DNA from: JAWSVE01 sp050789445
GTDB lineage: Bacteria; Pseudomonadota; Gammaproteobacteria; Pseudomonadales; Cellvibrionaceae
Assembly: GCA_050789445.1 (NCBI GenBank)
Contig: JAILXR010000001.1
Location: 1,550,001-1,614,000, forward strand
Reading direction: 5' to 3'
DNA: 64,000 nt
The position numbers were made by a program, and so were the translations under genes. The notes beneath the pieces were generated by a model. It saw only the letters and a list, made by a program, of their open reading frames with translations, was not told the origin of the DNA and searched no databases. This document shows, piece after piece, positions 19,869-27,534 of this stretch. Every line of letters begins with the position of its first letter. Position 1 is the first letter of the stretch.

Positions 19869-21709
19869 AACAAAGGTCCTCTTAGAGCAACTCGATCAGA
19901 CAACTGTTGAGGAGAAAATTTATCCGGTGGTGTTTGTAGCAATCTTAATGCGCCTTCTGCAATTGAAGAAAAAATGGGGGCAGCAACTTCACCACCACCA
20001 TATAAACCACTTCTTGGCTCATCAATCATTATGGCAACAGCAATTCGAGGACTTGTAACGGGAGCAACTCCCGCAAAAACAGAAAACTTCGCCTCATCAA
20101 GATAACCACCCTGACTTGCTTTGTGAGCTGTTCCCGTTTTTCCTGCCGCAGTAAATGAATCCAAACGCGCTTTTGTTCCTGTTCCACCCGGAGCAATCAC
20201 AGCCTCCATCATTGCCAACACTTGATTCGCATAGCGGGCGTCAACGACTTTAGGGAACGAATCGTTTCTTGATACTTTGGTATCACGCTCATCAACCTTC
20301 AACATTGAAACATCTGACCTAATTCCATCGTTCGCAAAAACAGAGTATGCATGAGCAAGCTGCAATGTTGTTACCGTTAAGCCATAACCGTAAGCCAAAG
20401 TAGCGCGCTCAACTGGATGCCATTTTTGATGATTAGGTAAAGAGCCAGTTGACTCCCCCGGAAAACCACTACCAGTACTTTCACCAAGACCCATTCGGTA
20501 AAACATCTCTCGAACCGACTCTGGATCCAACTCCATTGCAACTTTTGTAATTCCGACTTGACTCGATTTTGCGACAATTTTACTGATATCAATAACGCCG
20601 TAATTCACCGGATCAAAAATTGTTTTACCTTTTATTTTTACACGACCAGGAGACGTATCAATTTTTGTATGAGGAAAATATTTTTTACTTTCAAGCGCAG
20701 CTAAAACAGTAATCGGCTTCATTGTCGAGCCAGGCTCAAACTGATCGGTGACTGCTCTATTTTTCATCGACACAGGAGAAACAGTTTTTGTATTATTTGG
20801 GTTATACGATGGCTGATTGACCAATGCTAAAATCTCACCGGTATAAGTATCTAAAATCACAACCGATCCAGCGACCGCGTTATGACTTGCAACTGCACGC
20901 TTTAATTCTCGATAAGCTAGATACTGCAAACGTAAATCAATACTTAACGCCAAATCATTTCCGGGAACGGCCGCTTTCACCAAACGAACATCTTCAATTG
21001 TTCGGCCTTTCAAATCTTTTACAACTTGCTTTAATCCTGGAACACCTCGCAACCACTCGTCATAGCTTAACTCAGTTCCCTCAACGCCATTACCTTCTCG
21101 ACTTGTCAAGCCCACAACATGAGCGGTTACTTCGCCCGCTGGATAGTAACGCTGATAATCAGTACGAGAAAAAATTCCAGGAATATCTAGATCCAAAATT
21201 TCTTGTGCTTGCGCAGGCGGAAGCCGACGCTTTAAATACATAAATTCTTTATTGGCATAGACACCAATTTTATCCGCCAACTCTTTAGCAGGAACGTCAA
21301 TCGCCGACGCGAGTACCTGCCAAGCTTGTTTATTTTCCAGCAATACTTTTGGATTACCACAAATAGAAATAACTTCAGTGCTCACCGCTAATGGCTCACC
21401 ATTTCTATCAGTAATGACTCCTCTATTTGCATTAATTTCTTCACCGCGAATAAATTGCGACTGTCCGTATTTCTGCAAAAACTCAAAACCACGGTCTTGA
21501 CTAGGAAGAACTTGAATTGAAGCAACTTTCCAAATTAAGAGAATGGTGAGACACAACAAAAAACCGCAGATAGAAAAATAGCGCCAACGGATGATAGCGG
21601 GTTGATAACTTGGCGTTCGCGCAGCACGACTCGTCGCTTGAACTTTTTTTCGTTCACGCAGTTTCGACGCTCTTACTGGCTTTTTTGCACCTTTATCTGT
21701 TTTAGCCAC
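19865..21709 (-). CDS. ftsI: Peptidoglycan DD-transpeptidase FtsI (PBP3)
   Basis: The septal class B penicillin-binding protein, partner of FtsW. It starts with GTG at 21709 and is 614 aa. A basic N-terminus of about 40 residues precedes one transmembrane segment (about 44-64), the pedestal domain, and the transpeptidase domain. The nucleophile motif STMK is at about 328-331 and KTGT is intact (AAGKTGTAHK). The second motif, SxN in E. coli PBP3, reads SSQ at about 382-384; the codon is CAA. Otherwise the domain looks functional. Confidence 0.98.
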   Translation of the reverse strand: MAKTDKGAKKPVRASKLRERKKVQATSRAARTPSYQPAIIRWRYFSICGFLLCLTILLIWKVASIQVLPSQDRGFEFLQKYGQSQFIRGEEINANRGVITDRNGEPLAVSTEVISICGNPKVLLENKQAWQVLASAIDVPAKELADKIGVYANKEFMYLKRRLPPAQAQEILDLDIPGIFSRTDYQRYYPAGEVTAHVVGLTSREGNGVEGTELSYDEWLRGVPGLKQVVKDLKGRTIEDVRLVKAAVPGNDLALSIDLRLQYLAYRELKRAVASHNAVAGSVVILDTYTGEILALVNQPSYNPNNTKTVSPVSMKNRAVTDQFEPGSTMKPITVLAALESKKYFPHTKIDTSPGRVKIKGKTIFDPVNYGVIDISKIVAKSSQVGITKVAMELDPESVREMFYRMGLGESTGSGFPGESTGSLPNHQKWHPVERATLAYGYGLTVTTLQLAHAYSVFANDGIRSDVSMLKVDERDTKVSRNDSFPKVVDARYANQVLAMMEAVIAPGGTGTKARLDSFTAAGKTGTAHKASQGGYLDEAKFSVFAGVAPVTSPRIAVAIMIDEPRSGLYGGGEVAAPIFSSIAEGALRLLQTPPDKFSPQQLSDRVALRGPLL

Positions 21710-21806
21710 GCTTTCTGATACTCTCTGGGTTTGATTACTATAATGTTTGAATTTTCTGCTTATTTAACCTAGAAAAAATGAGACTAAAAACACACTAACC
21801 GCGAAC

Positions 21807-22106
21807 TTACCTAGCCTGCACTACAATAATTTTTTCTTGATCGGGCAATTGCATATCGAGTTTTGATTCAGCTAAATCTTCAATTCGGTTATAGGCAGCC
21901 CAAGTACTTTGCTCTAGCAGATACTGTCCCCACTCCGTATGTAATTGAGCAGTCGTTCTCCGCTTACCCTCCAACTCATTAAACAGTTGACGACTGACAT
22001 GAGTTGAATAAATAACACCTAAGCCACTAACCATGACAACAGCCCACAATGAAAAAAATACGATAGCATTGCGATTGAAGCGCTGTAACGAATTTTGTGG
22101 AGTCAT
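21807..22106 (-). CDS. ftsL: Cell division protein FtsL
   Basis: A small bitopic protein of 99 aa with one transmembrane segment at about residues 13-35 and a periplasmic heptad coiled coil (about 40-95), the normal FtsL layout. It forms the FtsQ-FtsL-FtsB complex. Identity rests on length, topology and position between rsmH and ftsI, since FtsL sequence is poorly conserved. It starts 6 bases after the rsmH stop. Confidence 0.93.
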   Translation of the reverse strand: MTPQNSLQRFNRNAIVFFSLWAVVMVSGLGVIYSTHVSRQLFNELEGKRRTTAQLHTEWGQYLLEQSTWAAYNRIEDLAESKLDMQLPDQEKIIVVQAR

Positions 22107-22112
22107 CAGCCG

Positions 22113-23066
22113 CTATCCTTTTGGTCCTAATCTCTCTGCAACTCGCATAATCGCACTTCGCGATCTAACATTTTGCTCAACTTCCTCTCTAGACGGCTTA
22201 ACCGCTTTACCTACTATTTTTAACGTTTTGTTCAATTTATCTTCTGTTACCGGAACACCGCGAGGCAAACTATCTCCTTTTGCCTTATCCCTCATAAACC
22301 GCTTAACAATCCTGTCCTCTAGTGAATGAAAGCTAATCACAACTAAACGGCCTCCAGGCTGTAACACATCAAGAACTTGCTGCAATATCGCGGTTAAATC
22401 TTCTAATTCTTGATTCAAAAACAATCGAATCGCCATAAAAGTTTTTGTTGCTGGATGCCTTCCGACTTCCCAGGCTGGATGAGCCTCTGCAACAATTTTG
22501 GCAAATTGATGCGTTGTTTCTATTTTGACCTCTTCACGTGCAGCCACAACAGCTCTGGCAATTCGTCTCGCAAATTTTTCTTCGCCGTACTCTCTTAAAA
22601 CCTTTGCTAAATCTTCTTCTTTAACTTCCGATAACCACTGTTTCGCGCTTTGCCCCTGCGTTGGATCCATTCGCATATCGAGCGGGCCATCATTAGTAAA
22701 ACTAAACCCGCGCTCTGCTTGATCTAACTGTGGAGAAGCAACACCTAAATCCAATAAAACACCGCTTACTTTTCCTAATTGATTTTTCTCAGCCAGCAAT
22801 TTGGATAATTCAGTAAATGAGCCTTGCGCAATTTCAAATCTTTTTTCATCAGCAAGTTTCAAATTTGCGATATTGATTGCTTGAGGGTCTTTATCTATTG
22901 CGAGTAACGAACCCTGATCAGATAATGTTTTTAAAATTAATTCGCTATGACCGCCGCGCCCAAAAGTACCATCAACATAAAAACCATCTGGATCTACGAC
23001 TAAACCTTCGACAGCCTCATTCAATAAAACAGTAATATGTTGTGATGGAATCGCGTCACTTGTCAT
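22113..23066 (-). CDS. rsmH: 16S rRNA (cytosine1402-N4)-methyltransferase RsmH
   Basis: Also called MraW. It methylates C1402 of 16S rRNA using S-adenosylmethionine. It is 317 aa. The SAM-binding motif YVDGTFGRGGHS (about 27-38), LLDLGVASPQLD, and the C-terminal SFHSLEDRIVKRF motif are present. Its ATG overlaps the mraZ stop (TAATG). Confidence 0.98.
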   Translation of the reverse strand: MTSDAIPSQHITVLLNEAVEGLVVDPDGFYVDGTFGRGGHSELILKTLSDQGSLLAIDKDPQAINIANLKLADEKRFEIAQGSFTELSKLLAEKNQLGKVSGVLLDLGVASPQLDQAERGFSFTNDGPLDMRMDPTQGQSAKQWLSEVKEEDLAKVLREYGEEKFARRIARAVVAAREEVKIETTHQFAKIVAEAHPAWEVGRHPATKTFMAIRLFLNQELEDLTAILQQVLDVLQPGGRLVVISFHSLEDRIVKRFMRDKAKGDSLPRGVPVTEDKLNKTLKIVGKAVKPSREEVEQNVRSRSAIMRVAERLGPKG

Positions 23067-23509
23067 TAAAGAGACAACGCCGCCATTTCTTCAGTAATGC
23101 CTTCATCTTTAGCCGAATCGATAAGCCATTGATTCCAATTCTCCTCACTCCACAATTCCATTTTTTTACCCTGACCAACTAACATAAGTTTTTTGTCTAA
23201 TCCTGCGTAATCACGAAGAGTGGCAGGCAATAACAAACGACCGCTACCATCCATATCCAAAGGAGTGGCATAACCGATAAGTAATCGCTGTAATCGGCTC
23301 GCGGCCTTGTTCAAATTCGGGAGGGCTTCGATTTTAGGTAACAACTCCTGCCATTGCGGCTCGGGATAAACAAGTAGGCATCGCTCTTCGTTGTGAGCAG
23401 TAATCACTAAACGACCATTACAGACAGACGCAAGGGTTTCTCGTACGCGCGTAGGCACTGCGAAACGACCCTTTGTATCCATATTGATGGCGTTATTACC
23501 CAGAAACAC
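23066..23509 (-). CDS. mraZ: Transcriptional regulator MraZ
   Basis: First gene of the division and wall cluster; a ring-forming protein with two AbrB/SpoVT-like halves that represses its own promoter in E. coli. At 147 aa it is close to the usual 150. The two half signatures are visible (DTKGRFAVPTRVRE and DGSGRLLLPATLRDYA). It starts with GTG at 23509, with AAAGGT about 8 bases upstream. Five 10-bp-phased binding repeats lie upstream at 23584-23628. Confidence 0.97.
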   Translation of the reverse strand: MFLGNNAINMDTKGRFAVPTRVRETLASVCNGRLVITAHNEERCLLVYPEPQWQELLPKIEALPNLNKAASRLQRLLIGYATPLDMDGSGRLLLPATLRDYAGLDKKLMLVGQGKKMELWSEENWNQWLIDSAKDEGITEEMAALSL

Positions 23510-23583
23510 TGTGATTTACCTTTAACTGATTGAGATGTTAATTGGGCCCATTCTCCAAGAATAGCCACAACTCTCTGAAACTT

Positions 23584-23654
23584 CCTACTTTTTGCTACTT
23601 TTTTCCACTTTTTGCCACATTTAGCTACTATAAATTGGACTCATCCAAAGTCAA
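23584..23654 (-). promoter_or_regulatory. mra promoter with five MraZ-type operator repeats
   Basis: On the minus strand, TTGACT (complement of 23649-23654) and TATAGT (complement of 23627-23632) are separated by 16 bases, a good sigma70 promoter. Overlapping and just after the -10 are five pentamers GTAGC, GTGGC, GTGGA, GTAGC and GTAGG, whose plus-strand copies start at exactly 10-base steps (23624, 23614, 23604, 23594, 23584), mostly separated by A5. E. coli MraZ binds phased TGGG-type direct repeats at this position, so this is very likely the autoregulatory operator. Confidence 0.8.
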
Positions 23655-23682
23655 GCAACATACTGCTAAATCCTTGAAAACT

Positions 23683-23759
23683 AGGGGTAAATCACGTTAA
23701 TGCTGTGATGAATTCGGGTCAAAAAATGGCATCTAAAATGAACAAAGAGGGGTAAATCA
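23683..23759. repeat. Direct repeat between rnpB and the mra promoter
   Basis: The 12-mer AGGGGTAAATCA occurs at 23683-23694 and again at 23748-23759, 65 bases apart. It lies in the otherwise empty rnpB-mraZ spacer (23655-23888). Purpose unknown; it could bind a regulator or be a chance repeat. Confidence 0.35.
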
Positions 23760-23890
23760 GCTAGGTAGCTAGACAAGTTAAAGTAACTTGTTAAGAGTAA
23801 GATTATTTTGAATAGATAAAAAAGTATTCTAGAAGATATCGCTATATGGGAGATCGAAAAACAAACAACTCTCAGCGCGATTTTGAGTTA

Positions 23891-24279
23891 AAAAAAGGAG
23901 CCAGCCTGTAAGCCGGGTTCTGTCGAGGACAGTCATTCATCTGGGATACATGTCACCATGTACCTCATGCGACCTACCCGAATCCAGTGCGGGTCACACC
24001 AGTGGATTCCTATTTGGTCTTGCTCCGAACGGGGTTTACCATCGCCACAAACTGTTGCCAGTTGCGCGGTGCGCTCTTACCGCACCTTTTCACCCTTACC
24101 GGTAATCCGAAGATTACTTAGGCGGTTCACTTTCTGCTGCACTTTCCGTAGGCTCACACCCCCCAGGCGTTACCTGGCGTTCTACCCTATGGAGCCCGGA
24201 CTTTCCTCCATAATGCGCCCACTAAAACACAAGTGAATTAGCGAGCAAACGATTACAGCGACTGCCGAGCTGGCTCCGG
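23891..24279 (-). ncRNA. rnpB: RNase P RNA
   Basis: The catalytic RNA of RNase P, which trims tRNA 5' ends. Read on the minus strand, the universally conserved blocks are all present: GGAGGAAAGTCCGGGCTCC, CCAGGTAACGCCTGG, GGTAAGGGTGAAAAGGTGCG, GGTAAACCCCGTTCGGAGC with CAAATAGG, GGTAGGTCGC, and GACAGAACCCGGCTTAC. The terminal P1 helix is formed by GGAGCCAGC near the 5' end (about 24277) and GCTGGCTCC at 23897-23905. A run of six or more T follows at 23891-23896, so P1 may double as the terminator. This is a bacterial type A RNA next to mraZ, as in Pseudomonas. The exact 5' end is inferred. Confidence 0.97.
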
Positions 24280-24286
24280 CGCGAAG

Positions 24287-24313
24287 ACTATCGCTCAAGG
24301 AATGTTTCTGCAA
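24287..24313 (-). promoter_or_regulatory. Possible rnpB promoter
   Basis: TTGCAG (complement of 24308-24313) and GATAGT (complement of 24287-24292) lie 15 bases apart, and the -10 sits 7-8 bases before the inferred 5' end of the RNA. The spacer is short, so this is only a candidate. Confidence 0.35.
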
Positions 24314-24385
24314 GCGAAAATCGCATATTCAATTTATTAATTAAGAGAAGTAAACGCGAGAAAAAACGATTACCCAATTAAAAAC

Positions 24386-25363
24386 TTATGAATGCTTTCC
24401 CAAAAATTCTATGACTCGCTGATTGACAACATCTGGTGTTTCTTGCTGAATCCAGTGCCCTATATTAGGTAGCAAAACAACGTCATCCATGTTCGGTATA
24501 AAAGGTTTCATAGCATCAAGTAATTTAATCCGTGTTGCTGTTCCAATGACATTATCTTTATCGCCCGCCATAAACAGAACAGGAATATCAATAATATTAT
24601 CAGCACACGATTTCATTAACTCCCAATTTCTATCAATATTGCGGTAATAATTAATACCACCAACAAAACCAGCTTCTGTAAATTCGTTCACGTAAAAATC
24701 TAAATCTTCTTGAGAAAACCATGGTGGCAATTCTTTAGGTTCTCCTAGGCGAGGAATCCAACCACCGGCTGATGCATTTTTATCTGTGACCTGAGGAGAA
24801 AACCGAAAAGTATCTGGCGAGGAATATAATCGATACAAGATTCCTTTTGGATCTCGATCAAATTCTGCTTCAGCCTTACCAACTTCTTGAAAATATAATT
24901 GGTAAAAAAATCGTTCGCCAAAACGTTCTTTATAAATTTCCATCGGCGACTTGTCTGGTGATGGCCTGAAAGGAACACTCAAGTTTATTAATTTGGTAAA
25001 ACGATCTGGATGTAACTGCACAGTACTCCACGCAATGGCAGCCCCCCAATCATGCCCCATTAAAATAGCTGTCTCCGCTCCTACTTCATCAAGAATACCC
25101 ACTACATAAGACGCAATATTAATAATGTTGTAATCTTCTGCTGATCGTAATGAATCCGTTTTTCCATAGCCGGGCATATCGGGCGCAATGACTCTGTAGC
25201 CAGCATTGGCTAGCGCAACAATTTGGTGTCGCCAGGAATACCAAGACTCCGGCCAACCATGCAGTAGTAAAACAATGGGCCCTTCACCATGATCCGCAAT
25301 GCGCATCCGCAACCCATTGTTATCAATAAAACGGAGAGAAATGTTTGAATCTGTAACACGCAT
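24386..25363 (-). CDS. Alpha/beta hydrolase, epoxide hydrolase-like
   Basis: A 325-aa alpha/beta-hydrolase with no signal peptide, so cytoplasmic. The oxyanion motif HGWPESW is at about 35-41, the nucleophile is Asp105 in GHDWGAA, and the base is His303 in NIGHWIQQ. An Asp nucleophile with HGWP marks the epoxide hydrolase / haloalkane or haloacetate dehalogenase branch, and the WGAAIAW context favours epoxide hydrolase. The substrate cannot be read from the sequence. It stands alone downstream of a 390-base gap and ends just before rnpB. Confidence 0.9.
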   Translation of the reverse strand: MRVTDSNISLRFIDNNGLRMRIADHGEGPIVLLLHGWPESWYSWRHQIVALANAGYRVIAPDMPGYGKTDSLRSAEDYNIINIASYVVGILDEVGAETAILMGHDWGAAIAWSTVQLHPDRFTKLINLSVPFRPSPDKSPMEIYKERFGERFFYQLYFQEVGKAEAEFDRDPKGILYRLYSSPDTFRFSPQVTDKNASAGGWIPRLGEPKELPPWFSQEDLDFYVNEFTEAGFVGGINYYRNIDRNWELMKSCADNIIDIPVLFMAGDKDNVIGTATRIKLLDAMKPFIPNMDDVVLLPNIGHWIQQETPDVVNQRVIEFLGKHS

Positions 25364-25753
25364 TCGGCACCTTTTATTTTTATTTATTATTTGAAGTAAA
25401 TTTACAATGCATCATAAACGGTCACAAAACTTTCGTACACTACAATCATCCAAACAGAAGCTCTCTAAAAAAATATCGATAAAGTATAAAAATGCCACTA
25501 TTTAGATAATGGTCTTATGCCATCTTGCGAACAATTAGAAGATTAATGAACGAGATAATCATGTATTTAAACCTTTTAAGCGATCAAAATTGATGAAGAG
25601 ATCACGCTTTTGGAGCGATTAAGAGGTGAAGAGTAGATTTTACCGACGAACGCTCCTGTGTGCCCTTGCAGTAAAAAGCTGATCGCGGATAATTAACTAA
25701 CACATCATACTTCTCTTCACATTTCATTACTTTTTATTAAAGGTTGTCTCACA
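25364..25753. other. Divergent intergenic region
   Basis: 390 AT-rich bases between the divergent hydrolase and coiled-coil genes. I see no gene, RNA, strong promoter or palindrome in it; both neighbours presumably have their promoters here. Confidence 0.4.
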
Positions 25754-27250
25754 ATGGCTGGTTTATTGCGATCAAAAATAGTTTTGGTTTTATTTTCACT
25801 CGTTCTTTTTTCTCCGCTATCGCTAGCTGATACAGTGAACCAAGAAAGAGCAAAACTCTCCAATTTAAAGCAAACATTAGCAAAGCAACAACAAAATTAT
25901 TCTGATATTCAGGAAGAAATAAAAGATTTTCCTGAGAAGCTAAAAGATGCCCAAGAGGATTTAAAAAATGCTGAAGCTGAACTCGAAAAAGCAAAATCTG
26001 ATCTTCAGAATCTAAAAATTGAAGCTTCGAAGCCCGGCGCAGATTTAGACCGAGACATAAAGCTAAAAGAACATTCTGTCAAAATGGCCGAGCGTCGCGC
26101 GAGCCGAGAAGGAAGAAGCTTAGAACGCGTACGTAGAGATGAAGGTGGATTACAAGAAGAAGCCAACAAAATTAAAGGTACCGTTGATCGCTTAACTCGA
26201 CAAGTTTCAGCTCAAGAAAGACAAGTTACTGAAACTGAAGCCATTGCACGTCGCCAAGAACTAGAAGCAAGAACACCCAAGCCAACTATTCCTGCTCCAG
26301 CTCCCGTTATCATAAAACCTGCTGCACCAAAAATTGTTGAAACAGTAAGACCTACACCTGTTCCTGTAGCCGCTGAAAAAGTGCCGGAAATTGTTGCCAA
26401 AAAAGTAACAGCTCCGCCTGCACCAAAACAAATAAAGTTGTCTGATAATGATTATGAAGCGTACCTTGTTGCAGAAAGAATCACCAAAGAGTTAGAGGAA
26501 AAAGCAAAAATAGGTGGCGAGCAGCCAAACATAACGCTAAGAGGTAGTGATATAGCAAACACAACATTAAATCACGTTGGGGATAAAAGTTTTCGTGGCG
26601 AAACAACTGTTGTTGCAGGCGACCAACGCATTCGAGTTAAAAACACCCGGTTCAGAATGTCTATTCCTGATGAAGACGATGGTGAAACTTATGTCTTTGT
26701 CGTCGACCAGAAAAAAGCCAACAAACCAAAGGTTTATTATTATAAAAAATCTCTTGTCGCTTTAATTGGAACCAACCCTATAAAGATGCAACCTTCAGAA
26801 AAGAGCGGACAACAACAAAGTGTTGTTGCCAAGCCTACCAAAGCGGTACCAAAATCTATCGCTTCAACGTCAACAACAAAACCTAAACTCAGTGGCAACA
26901 ACTTATCCGCTGTTGATCTAGAAGGGCTTGAAATTGCAAAAGAGCAAATGGCACTTCTTGAGGACCTAAAAGGCGGTGAGGGAAAAGACAAACCACTTTT
27001 TGATTGGTTGACTCTATCAGGAAAAAATATTGCAACTCCAGTAAAAATGGAATACTTGTATCAAGAACAGTATTCAGCTGAAACCGTTGTTGAAGCTGGT
27101 CGCCAATTGATCAAAGTTAATTCTAAGAAGTTTAGAATCGTTATACCTGAAGAAGATGATGGTGAGGTATATATGTTTTATGTTGATGCAAGTAACCCTC
27201 AACGGTTACAACTAACCTTCTTTAAAAAAGCATTGCTCGATTTATTGTAA
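25754..27250 (+). CDS. Exported coiled-coil protein with duplicated C-terminal domain, unknown family
   Basis: I do not recognise the family. The 498-aa product has a Sec signal peptide (about 1-25), a long charged coiled coil (about 27-175), a Pro/Ala/Lys-rich linker (about 175-235), and two copies of a domain of roughly 100 residues (about 236-335 and 392-498) separated by a low-complexity linker. The copies share FRMSIPDEDDGETYVF and FRIVIPEEDDGEVYMF and end in similar strands with FFKK/YYKK. Start choice: ATG at 25754 directly before the signal peptide. It is probably periplasmic and elongated. It ends in a very strong hairpin, so it is likely monocistronic. Function unknown. Confidence 0.85.
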   Translation: MAGLLRSKIVLVLFSLVLFSPLSLADTVNQERAKLSNLKQTLAKQQQNYSDIQEEIKDFPEKLKDAQEDLKNAEAELEKAKSDLQNLKIEASKPGADLDRDIKLKEHSVKMAERRASREGRSLERVRRDEGGLQEEANKIKGTVDRLTRQVSAQERQVTETEAIARRQELEARTPKPTIPAPAPVIIKPAAPKIVETVRPTPVPVAAEKVPEIVAKKVTAPPAPKQIKLSDNDYEAYLVAERITKELEEKAKIGGEQPNITLRGSDIANTTLNHVGDKSFRGETTVVAGDQRIRVKNTRFRMSIPDEDDGETYVFVVDQKKANKPKVYYYKKSLVALIGTNPIKMQPSEKSGQQQSVVAKPTKAVPKSIASTSTTKPKLSGNNLSAVDLEGLEIAKEQMALLEDLKGGEGKDKPLFDWLTLSGKNIATPVKMEYLYQEQYSAETVVEAGRQLIKVNSKKFRIVIPEEDDGEVYMFYVDASNPQRLQLTFFKKALLDLL

Positions 27251-27264
27251 CAAGTCTCTTCTCT

Positions 27265-27331
27265 GCGTATTTCACAGACATAAAAAAAGCCCGTTAATAT
27301 AACGAGCTTTTTTTATGTCTGTGAAATACGC
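27265..27331. terminator. Long bidirectional hairpin terminator
   Basis: A perfect 26-bp inverted repeat (27265-27290 with 27306-27331), extended inside by a further 4 bp after one mismatch, with loop AATAT. The stem includes A7 and T7 tracts, so it can terminate transcription in both directions. It is far longer than a usual intrinsic terminator. Confidence 0.85.
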
Positions 27332-27534
27332 CCTCACTCCCAGCTTTATAGCCTTATAAGACCTTAAGGGTACGGGTCAAAAATTTAAACGAAATTCTCA
27401 TTCTAAGTGACTATTCTTCAAAACGTTCTATAGTTTAAATGTACGCTTTCGGTTTTTTCTGTTTGAGCTTAGCCCTTAAGAAAGGCTCAAAAAAACAGAT
27501 TGCCGGCTGCGCCCTTTTGTTTAACATTTATTTA

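Noticed and set aside
23683..23759. The two AGGGGTAAATCA copies as additional MraZ sites
   Set aside because: They are 65 bases apart, not phased with the GTRGN array, and lie upstream of the -35.
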